From assembly GCF_947499265.1 (NCBI RefSeq), contig NZ_CANMNK010000007.1, forward strand, positions 248,001 to 312,000: DNA of 64,000 bases. Reading direction: 5' to 3'. Made by a program: the position numbers and the translations under genes. Under the pieces are notes generated by a model that was not told where the DNA came from, did no database searches, and was given only the letters and a program-made list of their open reading frames with translations. Shown here piece by piece: positions 1 through 7,375 of this stretch (position 1 is its first letter; each line of letters opens with the position of its first letter). The stretch is from an uncultured Roseobacter sp. (lineage in GTDB: Bacteria > Pseudomonadota > Alphaproteobacteria > Rhodobacterales > Rhodobacteraceae).

Positions 1-241
1 CGACCGCAGGCCCCAGAGCGCTGAGCATTAGGCCAAGTGCGGCACCGGTGATCAGGTGGATGAGAACGCAAGCGAAGCCTTTGACCCGGCGCTGGCTTCC
101 TGTGTTAAAGCGGCGGTCGAGCGCGCCGACAAGCTTGCCCATCAGCACGGCGGGATGGGGCATGCGGCTCCACAGCCATTTCGGTTCTCCTATTGCTGCA
201 TCAAGTAGCAGCGCGCAGATGATCAAAAGAGCGTTGCTCAT
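1..241 (-). CDS. cbiB: Adenosylcobinamide-phosphate synthase CbiB/CobD, partial (N-terminus only)
   Basis: This is the first ~80 codons of an integral membrane enzyme that closes the aminopropanol arm onto adenosylcobyric acid in cobalamin synthesis. The visible N-terminus reads MSNALLI, then a hydrophobic stretch, then the family hallmarks [10 protein letters not shown] and [14 protein letters not shown], followed by a second hydrophobic segment. The gene runs off the left edge. The ATG sits at 241-239 and overlaps the stop of the upstream gene by four bases (ATGA), so the two are translationally coupled. The partner supplies the aminopropanol phosphate arm, which supports the call. Only the N-terminus is visible, so catalytic integrity cannot be judged. 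Confidence 0.88.
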   Translation of the reverse strand, partial: MSNALLIICALLLDAAIGEPKWLWSRMPHPAVLMGKLVGALDRRFNTGSQRRVKGFACVLIHLITGAALGLMLSALGPAV

Positions 242-1239
242 GCCAATGCTGCTTCGACCCGCGGCCAGTGCAGCGGATGTGGCAAGCCGAGGCGCAGCCA
301 ACCGCGGGCGTAAGGGAAAGTCCGGCTCCAGATTTTATGCTGTGCCAATCGCGTTTGCCACTCAATTGCCTCGCCCACGTCATAGAGACGGAACAGCGGG
401 GTGCCGCCAATCACCTTGGCGCCGGCAATCTGCATCAGCGCGTCAAGACGTGCGGCATCCTCAGAAAGCCGGTCTCGTGTCGTGCGCGCCCAATCCAGAT
501 CGGAAAGCGCCTGCGCACCGATGTGCAGCGCCGGTCCGGATACCGCCCAGGGCCCCAGTGTATCGGCCAGTCGATCGATCAATTCAGGATCTCCGCCAAG
601 AAAACCCAACCGCACCCCGGCCAGCCCCCAGAATTTACCAAAGCTTTTCAGCACAAGGGTGCCGGGCCTGCCTGCGCTGTCAATCAGCGATAGGGAGGGT
701 GCGATGTCACAAAAGCTCTCATCAATGATCGTGAGCGTTGCATCCCGCACCGGGAGTGTATCCTGCGTCCATTGGCGACCATCGGGATTGTTCGGATGCA
801 CGACAACCTGAACATCGGCAGGTCCAGCCTGTGTGACCTCCCATCCATAAGTCCTGAAGGCCGCTGCATGCTCGTTATATGTCGGCTCCGGAATACAGAC
901 GGTCCCTTTCGGCAACACCTGCGGGATTTGCGCGATCACGGCTGATGCGCCCGGCGCCGCGATCAACCCAGCCTGCTCCGGAATGCCCCAAAAGCGACGT
1001 GCCGCTTTGAGCAGGTTGGACAGTGCGGTCTTGTCGGGCAGGGCTGTCCAGGCATCGAAAGGCAGGTTGGAGACAGGGAATGCTACAGGATTGATACCCG
1101 TCGAGAGGTCAATCCACCCGATTCGCGTGCCCCCGAAGCGAGCAACTGCAGCATCCAACCCACCGCCATGATCACGCCCAAGTCCCGTCAACAATATGCC
1201 TACTTTTCCAAGATCGTGGCGCAAATCCGCGCCTTTCAA
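238..1239 (-). CDS. cobC: Threonine-phosphate decarboxylase (cobalamin biosynthesis)
   Basis: PLP-dependent fold-type I enzyme of 333 residues that makes (R)-1-amino-2-propanol phosphate from L-threonine phosphate for the cobalamin nucleotide loop. It shows the N-terminal DHGG and STGINP signatures, HPNNPDG before the cofactor site, the Asp of DESF, and the Schiff-base lysine in [14 protein letters not shown] (about residue 200). The C-terminus overlaps cbiB by four bases, so the pair is a cob operon heading out of the window. No cobalamin riboswitch was recognised in the roughly 150 bases upstream. The symbol is cobC in the Pseudomonas/alphaproteobacterial scheme and cobD in Salmonella. Confidence 0.88.
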   Translation of the reverse strand: MKGADLRHDLGKVGILLTGLGRDHGGGLDAAVARFGGTRIGWIDLSTGINPVAFPVSNLPFDAWTALPDKTALSNLLKAARRFWGIPEQAGLIAAPGASAVIAQIPQVLPKGTVCIPEPTYNEHAAAFRTYGWEVTQAGPADVQVVVHPNNPDGRQWTQDTLPVRDATLTIIDESFCDIAPSLSLIDSAGRPGTLVLKSFGKFWGLAGVRLGFLGGDPELIDRLADTLGPWAVSGPALHIGAQALSDLDWARTTRDRLSEDAARLDALMQIAGAKVIGGTPLFRLYDVGEAIEWQTRLAQHKIWSRTFPYARGWLRLGLPHPLHWPRVEAALA

Positions 1240-1388
1240 ACCCGCTAAAAGCGGAAATCAGCCGGTTGTTCAAGTCTATTGCCAATTGATAAAGATGTCG
1301 CTGAGTGCTTAATCGTTTGTTAACCTTTGAGGCAGACCACGGGTATGCGGTGCAAACATATTTCAGCAAAAGCTGGAATGGAGGACAG

Positions 1389-1769
1389 ATGAAGGTTCTA
1401 ATCGTTGAGAGCCAAAACGATCTGGCTACACTATGGCAAAGACACCTTGAGCGCATGGGCATGACAGTTGCACGTGCGTCGGGTCAAGTCGATGCCATCG
1501 ACCACCTGAGCACGCATCAGACTGACGTGATCATCATGGATCTGATGCTGGGCGATGGATCGGCGTTGGCGGTTGCAGACTATGCAAGTTACAGGTTGCC
1601 CGACGCACGGGTAATCTTTGTCACCAACACGTCGTTTTTCTCGGATGGCTCGATTTTCCGGCACGCAACGAACGCCTGCGCGTTTGTGCAGAGTGCCACG
1701 CCCCCCGAGGATTTGGCTGCCATGGTCGAGCATTATGGCGGTGTCTCAGAGCATTCCGGGGCGGCCTGA
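1389..1769 (+). CDS. Stand-alone receiver-domain protein, degenerate response regulator
   Basis: A 126-residue protein consisting only of a CheY-like receiver. The start was chosen at 1389 because GGAGGACAG precedes the ATG; an upstream in-frame Met at 1305 has no such site. The phospho-acceptor Asp is present in IIMDLMLGDG, and the Thr of the FVTNT strand is present. However, the acidic pair after beta-1 is Glu-Ser (VESQ) rather than Asp-Asp, and the conserved Lys before the proline of loop beta5-alpha5 is replaced (FVQSATPP). Metal binding and phosphorylation-driven switching may therefore be altered. There is no output domain and no kinase nearby, so the partner is unknown. It is divergent from cobC. 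Confidence 0.75.
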   Translation: MKVLIVESQNDLATLWQRHLERMGMTVARASGQVDAIDHLSTHQTDVIIMDLMLGDGSALAVADYASYRLPDARVIFVTNTSFFSDGSIFRHATNACAFVQSATPPEDLAAMVEHYGGVSEHSGAA

Positions 1770-1798
1770 ACGGGCCAACCGCTACAAACACCCGTTTT
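1769..1798. terminator. Weak hairpin with T-run between convergent genes
   Basis: Arms AACGGG (1769-1774) and CCCGTT (1791-1796) enclose a 16-base loop and run into TTTT. It lies between the receiver gene and the convergent glutathione transferase gene. The loop is long and the stem short, so this is a tentative terminator. Confidence 0.3.
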
Positions 1799-1803
1799 AG
1801 GCA

Positions 1804-2778
1804 TCACCCGCGATTGTGGGGAGCCAAAAAATCGAGTTCGGGTCCGATCGGGATGATCCGGTGCGGGTTTATGCTTTCGTGACTGAAATGGTAGTGGCGG
1901 ATGATATGCGCGAAATTCACCGTTTCGGCGACCCCGGGCGTTTGAAACAGGTCGCGCGTGTAGGCCCAGAGGTTGGGAAAATCGATTAGCCGTTTCCGGT
2001 TGCATTTGAAATGCAGGTGATAGACCGGATCAAAGCGCACCAGCGTTGTGAAAAGCCGCCAATCTGCTTCGGTTTGCCGGTCGCCCATCAGATAACGGCT
2101 GTCTGCAAGACGGGTTTCCAGCCAGTCCAGCGTCTCGAAAAGTGGCGTTACAGCCGCATCATAGGCCGATTGGGTCGTTGCAAATCCACATTTGTAAACG
2201 CCATTGTTCAGGGTGTCGTAAATGCGGTCATTCACCGGGGCAATGGCGTCGTGCAGTGCGTTTGGCCAATAGTCAATGGTGTTCCCCGTGATGCCATCAA
2301 AGGCCAGGTTGAACATCCGGATGATCTCTGAGCTTTCATTCGAGACGATGGTTTCGCGCTCCTTGTCCCAGAGGATGGGCACCGTCACACGCCCGGAAAA
2401 CACCGGATCTGCCTTGGTGTAGATATTGCGGGCAAAAGGCATCTCGTAAAGCGTGTCGCCTGTGGCACCCTGGTCGTCCGTCTCAAAAGTCCAGCCATCG
2501 ATCAGCATGTCCGGATGAACCACCGAGACGCCGATGTGATCTTCTAATCCTTTGAGTTTACGGAAGATCAACGTGCGATGTGCCCAGGGGCAGGCATAGC
2601 TGACATAGAGGTGGTAGCGGCCCGAATCGGCCTTGTAGCCAGCCTCTCCTGAGGGGCCTGCAGCGCCATCCGCGGTGATCCAGTTGCGAAATTTCGCCTC
2701 GGACCGCTTGAATTTTCCGCCGGTGGATTTGGTATCATACCACGTGTCGTGCCAGATGCCGTCTACCAAAAGTCCCAT
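1804..2778 (-). CDS. Glutathionyl-hydroquinone reductase, xi-class glutathione S-transferase (YqjG/ECM4 family)
   Basis: Cytosolic 324-residue enzyme expected to reduce glutathionyl-(hydro)quinones with glutathione. The catalytic cysteine is Cys63 in YACPWAHR, the CPWA signature of the xi class. The downstream SNESSEIIRMFN matches the glutathione gamma-glutamyl contact motif, and the C-terminal helical domain ends with the HESINPHRIIPIGP tail typical of the family. Length fits the family (about 310-330). An AGGGGAA ribosome site precedes the ATG. It is monocistronic and convergent with the receiver gene. The natural substrate in this organism is not evident from the sequence. Confidence 0.9.
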   Translation of the reverse strand: MGLLVDGIWHDTWYDTKSTGGKFKRSEAKFRNWITADGAAGPSGEAGYKADSGRYHLYVSYACPWAHRTLIFRKLKGLEDHIGVSVVHPDMLIDGWTFETDDQGATGDTLYEMPFARNIYTKADPVFSGRVTVPILWDKERETIVSNESSEIIRMFNLAFDGITGNTIDYWPNALHDAIAPVNDRIYDTLNNGVYKCGFATTQSAYDAAVTPLFETLDWLETRLADSRYLMGDRQTEADWRLFTTLVRFDPVYHLHFKCNRKRLIDFPNLWAYTRDLFQTPGVAETVNFAHIIRHYHFSHESINPHRIIPIGPELDFLAPHNRG

Positions 2779-2911
2779 GCCGATTCCCCTTATTGCGTTG
2801 GTCGTTTTCTACGCAGTCGGCATTAAAGATGACAGCGCAAGTCCCGCGCATAGACCTCCGCATGAGTGCACAGGACAGTCTTTATGACATAAAAACTTAA
2901 CTTGATTTTTA

Positions 2912-2933
2912 GCGCATTGGCGCATCAATGTGC
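2912..2933. promoter_or_regulatory. Inverted repeat in divergent promoter region
   Basis: GCGCATTG (2912-2919) and CAATGTGC (2926-2933) match at 7 of 8 positions around a 6-base spacer. The repeat lies between the glutathione transferase gene and the divergent 116-residue hypothetical gene, in an AT-richer stretch that should carry both promoters. It is operator-like, but no regulator can be assigned. Confidence 0.3.
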
Positions 2934-2961
2934 TGTGGGGATTATGTAGGGTATTAACGAT

Positions 2962-3312
2962 ATGGAAGCGATTTTTTCCAAGGAAATTCAAGCAGGTTTG
3001 GACAAGGCACGCGTTGCGTCATTGAAACGCGCCTCTCGGCTGCGTGTGAGCGCCGGGGGTAAAATTCACCCGATCCTGCGCATGTGGAAATCCGGTTTCG
3101 CGATGGAAGCAGAAGCGCCGAGCCTGCGTGGTCGGGTGGACCTCTATGATGGCAGTCTGCACCTGATGCAGTGCCTGATCATTGCCAGCGATGACGAAAA
3201 TGGCGAACGCCGCTACGAATTCAAACGGGCCACGGCAGTGTCACAGGCGCCAGCGGTAGATTTTGAAATTGCCGATGACGCGCCGGTCGGTCTGATCGAA
3301 GACGCGCGTTAA
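2962..3312 (+). CDS. Conserved hypothetical protein (116 aa)
   Basis: Small soluble protein with no signal peptide or membrane segment. A basic N-terminal helix (roughly residues 8-30, rich in Lys/Arg) is followed by alternating short hydrophobic strands (LRGRVDLYDG, LMQCLIIASD), which suggests a small beta-rich domain. I associate this pattern with uncharacterised proteins of the Roseobacter group, but that is recollection, not a search. PilZ-like topology is possible (the RASRLRV start is suggestive), but the RxxxR and D/NxSxxG signatures of c-di-GMP binding are not both present. It is convergent with the PatB-like gene with only 12 bases between stops. Confidence 0.7.
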   Translation: MEAIFSKEIQAGLDKARVASLKRASRLRVSAGGKIHPILRMWKSGFAMEAEAPSLRGRVDLYDGSLHLMQCLIIASDDENGERRYEFKRATAVSQAPAVDFEIADDAPVGLIEDAR

Positions 3313-3324
3313 GGCCCGAGAAAG

Positions 3325-4521
3325 CTACTGCAAGTCGCTGAAAGCAGCGGTGAGCCTGTTACAGGCTTCCTGGATGGTTGCACGCGGTGCTGCCAGGTTG
3401 AAGCGCAGGAACGTCTCGCCCCCAGCGCCAAATTCCGGGCCTGCACTGGGCGCGATACGCGCGTCTTCGAGCACACGTCTGGAGATCTCCTCATAGCTCA
3501 TGCCAGTCCCGGCAAAATCCACCCAAGCCAGATAGGTGGAGCGTAGCGGTAGAGAATGCACGCCCGGGATCGTATCAATTGCGGCATCAAATAGCGCGCG
3601 ATTGCCTTCCAGATAGGCGACCTGCGCGTCGACCCACTCAGCCCCTTCCGGTGAATAAGCCGCGGTGATCATCAGCAGGCTGAGCCCCGCGGGCTTGTAA
3701 TCCAGCGCATTCAGGCGGGTTTGCATGTCCCGGCGCAAGGAGGCGTTCGGGATGATCATGTTGCCGGTGCGCTGCCCGGCAATATTGAAGGTCTTGGAGG
3801 CGGAGGTCAGCACGATCAGCCGATCTTCGTGTTCGGGGACGGCGATATGCATGGGCACGAATGTGCTGCCTGCGTAAACCAGATCATGATGCACTTCATC
3901 CGATACCAGCGTGAGGTCATTATGCGCAGCGAAGTCCGCGACGGAGCGCAACTCCTCCGCTGTCCAGACGCGGCCGGACGGGTTTTGCGGTGAACACCAG
4001 ATCAGCATTTTTTCGCGCCCGGTCATACGCGCCTGCGCATCGTCCAAATCCAGCATGTAGGTGTCGCCGTCCCGTCTCAGCGGGCATTCGTTCACTTCCC
4101 GGCCCGATTTTTCCACCTTGTTGCGGAACTCATGGTAGACGGGGCTGAAAATCACAACCTGATCGCCCGGCTCGGTCCAGACATCCAGCGACAGCCCAAT
4201 GGCATTGCCAAGCCCCTGAGCGGTCAGAATCCAAGAGGGCTCTATCTGCCAGTTGTGCCGGGTCTTCATCCACCATTGGATGGCCGCAAGGTATTCGTCG
4301 TTGACCGGGTAATAGCCGAAAATCCCGTGATCTGCTGCGCGGTGCAAGGCATCCGTGACGCAAGCTGGCGTCGGATAATCGCTGTCAGCGGTCCACATGG
4401 CCAGCCCGCCCTCCGGTGACACGCCGTAGTATTTCTCCATGTAGTCCCATTTGCTCGATTGCGTGCCGCGCCGGTCGATCACGGTATCAAAACGGGCGTC
4501 GTGGCTGTCGTCGAGGCTCAT
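3325..4521 (-). CDS. PatB/MalY-type PLP-dependent cystathionine beta-lyase / aminotransferase
   Basis: Fold-type I PLP enzyme of 398 residues. The family markers are YYGVSP near the N-terminus, MWTADSDYPTP (the MalY/PatB W-x-A-D-x-D-F/Y signature), the WCSPQNPSGR loop, SDEVHHDL, and the Schiff-base lysine in SASKTFNIAGQR. The activity expected is C-S bond cleavage of cystathionine or cysteine conjugates to a thiol, pyruvate and ammonia. The start at 4521 is set by AAAGGAG ahead of the ATG; the open frame extends upstream to 4884 but that part is antisense to the first deformylase gene. It is divergent from the def cluster. In MalY-like proteins the enzyme can moonlight as a regulator; nothing here tests that. 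Confidence 0.85.
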   Translation of the reverse strand: MSLDDSHDARFDTVIDRRGTQSSKWDYMEKYYGVSPEGGLAMWTADSDYPTPACVTDALHRAADHGIFGYYPVNDEYLAAIQWWMKTRHNWQIEPSWILTAQGLGNAIGLSLDVWTEPGDQVVIFSPVYHEFRNKVEKSGREVNECPLRRDGDTYMLDLDDAQARMTGREKMLIWCSPQNPSGRVWTAEELRSVADFAAHNDLTLVSDEVHHDLVYAGSTFVPMHIAVPEHEDRLIVLTSASKTFNIAGQRTGNMIIPNASLRRDMQTRLNALDYKPAGLSLLMITAAYSPEGAEWVDAQVAYLEGNRALFDAAIDTIPGVHSLPLRSTYLAWVDFAGTGMSYEEISRRVLEDARIAPSAGPEFGAGGETFLRFNLAAPRATIQEACNRLTAAFSDLQ

Positions 4522-4621
4522 GGGGGTCTCCTTTGGGGCTGTCCTATAGCTAGCGAGATTTCGGCTGGCTGCAAGCCCGGCAATGTTGCAGCCAGCGGGC
4601 TCCTGTCTTACATGAAGTTTT

Positions 4622-5140
4622 ATGAAACGAAATATCCTTTTGCATCCGGACCCGCGGCTGAAGAAACACGCCGCGCCCGTCGCTGATCTGAGCGATGAGC
4701 TGCGTGCCCTGGCCGATGATATGCTGGAGACGATGTACGCCGCGCCGGGCATCGGGTTGGCGGCCCCGCAAGTGGGCATCCTGCAGCGGCTGGTGGTGCT
4801 GGATTGCGTCAAAGGCGAGGCCGAAACGCCGCGGCCGCTGATCATGTTCAACCCCGAGGTCATCGCCTCCTCGGATGAAACCAATGTCTATGAGGAAGGG
4901 TGCCTGTCGATCCCCGAACAGTTTGCGGATGTTACACGGCCTGCCGAGGTTGAGGTGCGCTGGATCGATCGCAACGGCAAGGAGCAAACCGAAGTCTTTG
5001 ACGGGCTGTGGGCGACCTGCACGCAGCACGAGATCGACCATCTGGATGGCAAGCTGTTTATCGACTACCTCAAGCCGCTCAAACGCCAGATGATCACGCG
5101 AAAAATGGTCAAACTCAAGCGCGAGCTGGCGCGCGCATGA
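4622..5140 (+). CDS. def: Peptide deformylase, canonical copy
   Basis: Removes the formyl group from the N-terminal methionine of nascent proteins. All three catalytic motifs are intact: GIGLAAPQ, EGCLSIP (metal-ligand Cys) and QHEIDHLDG (two His ligands and the catalytic Glu). The 172-residue length is usual for type I enzymes. It is the first of three tandem def-family genes and overlaps the second by four bases (ATGA at 5137-5140), with fmt downstream; fmt adds the formyl group that this enzyme removes. Of the three copies this is the one I would expect to carry the essential activity. Confidence 0.93.
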   Translation: MKRNILLHPDPRLKKHAAPVADLSDELRALADDMLETMYAAPGIGLAAPQVGILQRLVVLDCVKGEAETPRPLIMFNPEVIASSDETNVYEEGCLSIPEQFADVTRPAEVEVRWIDRNGKEQTEVFDGLWATCTQHEIDHLDGKLFIDYLKPLKRQMITRKMVKLKRELARA

Positions 5141-5640
5141 CCGTCAGAGACATTGTGCGCTGGCCGGACCCACGACTCAGCACTGTTTGCGCGCCAGTGG
5201 CGGCGATTGACGCGGATCTCCGTGTTCTGGCGGCGGATATGTTGGAAACCATGTATGCCGCACCGGGCCGGGGATTGGCCGGACCACAAGTGGGCGCGAT
5301 GTCGCGTATTTTCGTGATGGACACCGATTGGAAAGAGGGCACGCCCGCGCCGCTGGTCTTCATCAACCCGGTGATTGAAGCGCGCAGTGCGGCGCGCGCG
5401 ACGCAAACCGAGGGGTGCCTGTCGATCCCGGGCGTCAGCGCCGAGATCGAACGGCCCGCCGAAATAACCGTGGCATGGACCGATCTGGAGGGCGCGCATC
5501 AGGTGCAAACCTTCACCGGGTTTGCCGCCGCCTGTGTGCAGCATGAACTGGACCATCTCGATGGTATCGTCACTTTCGATCATCTGACACCGGAGATGCG
5601 CGCCAGGCTGGAAGCGGAATACGCCGAGGCGGTGCAATGA
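5137..5640 (+). CDS. def: Peptide deformylase, second copy with altered motif I
   Basis: A 167-residue deformylase paralogue. Motif II (EGCLSIPG) and motif III (QHELDHLDG) keep the metal ligands and the catalytic Glu. Motif I reads GRGLAGPQ instead of GxGLAAPQ, with Arg replacing the usual small or aliphatic residue and Gly replacing Ala, so substrate fit may differ. The ATG at 5137 overlaps the stop of the first copy, and its own stop overlaps the third copy (5637). The longer open frame back to 5008 only shadows the first gene. It is probably active, but its substrate range may be specialised. Confidence 0.88.
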   Translation: MTVRDIVRWPDPRLSTVCAPVAAIDADLRVLAADMLETMYAAPGRGLAGPQVGAMSRIFVMDTDWKEGTPAPLVFINPVIEARSAARATQTEGCLSIPGVSAEIERPAEITVAWTDLEGAHQVQTFTGFAAACVQHELDHLDGIVTFDHLTPEMRARLEAEYAEAVQ

Positions 5641-6134
5641 CGGTGCGCCGGTGCCTGCCGTGGCCGGACCCGCGTTTGCGCCGACCGGCCGAAGCGGTAG
5701 CAGAAATAACTGATGAAATCCGGACGATCTGGGAGGACATGATCGACACGATGGATGCCATGCCGGGCGTGGGTCTAGCCGCGCCGCAGATCGGCATCGG
5801 GTTGCAGCTGGCGGTTGTCGACGCATCCGACACCCGCGACCGGCGCATCCGCATGGCCAATCCGACGGTGCTCGACGCCTCGGCGATCATGAATGATCAT
5901 GAAGAGGCAAGCCCGAACCTGCCCGGATTTTCGGCCAAAGTATCGCGGCCCCGCGGCGTGGCCGTGCGCTTTATGGATGAAAACGGGCTTTATGTTCGCC
6001 GCGATTTTGTCGGCCTGGAGGCGACAAGCGTGCAGCACCAGATCGATCACTTGCAGGGGAAGATGTATTTTGATCGTCTCAGCAAAGTGAAGCGTGACAT
6101 GCTTTTGCGTAAAGCACGGAAGGCCAAAACCTGA
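5637..6134 (+). CDS. Peptide deformylase-like protein with degenerate active site
   Basis: Third tandem def-family gene, 165 residues, coupled to the second by an ATGA overlap. Motif I is intact (GVGLAAPQ). Motif II reads EASPNLPG where EGCLSIPG is expected, so the metal-binding Cys is replaced by Ser. Motif III reads QHQIDHLQG, so the catalytic Glu of HExxH is Gln while both His remain. These two changes predict little or no deformylase activity. The frame is intact and coupled, which argues against a dying pseudogene and for a retained non-catalytic or altered role, for example binding formyl-Met peptides or ribosomes. That role is inference. Confidence 0.85.
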   Translation: MTVRRCLPWPDPRLRRPAEAVAEITDEIRTIWEDMIDTMDAMPGVGLAAPQIGIGLQLAVVDASDTRDRRIRMANPTVLDASAIMNDHEEASPNLPGFSAKVSRPRGVAVRFMDENGLYVRRDFVGLEATSVQHQIDHLQGKMYFDRLSKVKRDMLLRKARKAKT

Positions 6135-6218
6135 AGCAGCGGACACCCCACCGAGTGACCAGCCGCAAACCCTGGCGCCTTGGTGCGTCATGGACCGTAG
6201 CATGTTGGAGATGAAGAA

Positions 6219-7127
6219 ATGCGCGTGATCTTTATGGGCACTCCGGATTTTTCGGTTCCGGTGCTGAATGCTTTGGTCGACGCCGGGCATGAGCTTGTAT
6301 GCGTGTATTGCCAGCCACAGCGCCCGGCGGGCCGTGGCAAGAAAGAGCGCCCCAGCCCCGTGCATGCCAGAGCATTGGAGCTTGGCCTGCCCGTGCGGAC
6401 CCCTGTGTCGCTCAAAAGCGCCAGTGCCCAGGCGGAATTTCAGGCACTGCAGGCAGATGTGGCTGTCGTTGTCGCCTATGGGCTGATCCTGCCACAGGCG
6501 GTGCTTGATGCACCGGCGCGCGGGTGCCTCAACATTCATGCAAGTCTGCTCCCGCGTTGGCGCGGGGCGGCCCCTATTCATCGCGCGATCATGGCCGGTG
6601 ATGCGAAAACGGGCGTTTGTATCATGCAGATGGACGCGGGGTTGGACACTGGGCCCGTTCTTGCCCGCCGTGAGGTCGACATCGGATTGCACGAGACGAC
6701 CGCGAGTTTGCATGACCGTCTGAGCGAGATGGGGGCGGGGCTGATCGTCGAAACGTTAACCCATCTGGACGGGCTTTCCGCCATACCACAGCCGGCTGAG
6801 GGCGTGACCTATGCTCAGAAAATCGACAAATCGGAGGCGCGTGTGGATTGGCACCAGCCCGCCGAGGATGTGGACAGGCTGATCCGGGGGCTGTCGCCCT
6901 TTCCCGGCGCCTGGACGCTTGATGGCGAGACCCGGATTAAGCTGTTGGAGTCCCGCATCGCGCAGGGTCAGGGCGCGCCCGGTCAGGTGCTGCATGACCC
7001 CCTGCGTGTGGTCTGCGGCGCGGGCGCCGTGGAACTCATCCGCTTGCAGCGCGCGGGCAAAGGGGTACAGGATGCAGAGGCGTTTCTGCGGGGCTGGCCG
7101 CTGGAAGCCGGTAGGCAGCTGGAATAG
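6219..7127 (+). CDS. fmt: Methionyl-tRNA formyltransferase
   Basis: Transfers a formyl group from 10-formyl-tetrahydrofolate to initiator Met-tRNA. The N-terminal Rossmann domain begins [12 protein letters not shown]. The catalytic region [16 protein letters not shown] holds the Asn and His, followed by MDAGLDTGP with the catalytic Asp; the C-terminal OB-like domain begins near residue 205. The 302-residue length is normal. It follows the three def-family genes by 84 bases, the common bacterial def-fmt arrangement, and lies 9 bases ahead of a small membrane protein gene. Confidence 0.95.
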   Translation: MRVIFMGTPDFSVPVLNALVDAGHELVCVYCQPQRPAGRGKKERPSPVHARALELGLPVRTPVSLKSASAQAEFQALQADVAVVVAYGLILPQAVLDAPARGCLNIHASLLPRWRGAAPIHRAIMAGDAKTGVCIMQMDAGLDTGPVLARREVDIGLHETTASLHDRLSEMGAGLIVETLTHLDGLSAIPQPAEGVTYAQKIDKSEARVDWHQPAEDVDRLIRGLSPFPGAWTLDGETRIKLLESRIAQGQGAPGQVLHDPLRVVCGAGAVELIRLQRAGKGVQDAEAFLRGWPLEAGRQLE

Positions 7128-7136
7128 GAGAGGCCC

Positions 7137-7373
7137 ATGTTTCTGACGCTCTTTGGCACCGTCGTGATTGCGGGTATCGTGGGGTATCTCTGCGAAAAAA
7201 CCGGATTTACCCACAATGGGTATTTGCAGAGCATCATCATCTGCATTGGCGGGGCGTTTTTATTCTACTTCGTCCGGATCATGTTTGGGTTTGGCTTTTC
7301 AAGCCCAGGGATGAACGCCATCGCCGCCTCCATCGGGGCCCTGGTCATTGTGCCGTTCCACTGGCGCAAGTAA
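7137..7373 (+). CDS. Small membrane protein, GlsB/YeaQ/YmgE-like
   Basis: A 78-residue protein with two or three hydrophobic segments (about residues 2-18, 29-50 and 58-72) and a glycine-rich pattern (GIVGYL, CIGGAFL, SIGALVIV). This is the size and topology of transglycosylase-associated/GlsB-type stress membrane proteins; I place it there by resemblance only. GGAGAGGCCC ahead of the ATG and the short gap to fmt suggest co-transcription. Its stop lies two bases from the convergent RND permease gene, so no terminator fits between them. Confidence 0.6.
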   Translation: MFLTLFGTVVIAGIVGYLCEKTGFTHNGYLQSIIICIGGAFLFYFVRIMFGFGFSSPGMNAIAASIGALVIVPFHWRK

Positions 7374-7375
7374 AC

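Noticed and set aside
1240-1388. Cobalamin riboswitch ahead of cobC
   Set aside because: The 149 bases contain no recognisable B12-box; only a short CCGCT-AAA-AGCGG hairpin near the start of cobC.
5775-6713. Minus-strand 312-codon frame across the third deformylase and fmt
   Set aside because: Spans two real coupled plus-strand genes and an intergenic gap; no domain.
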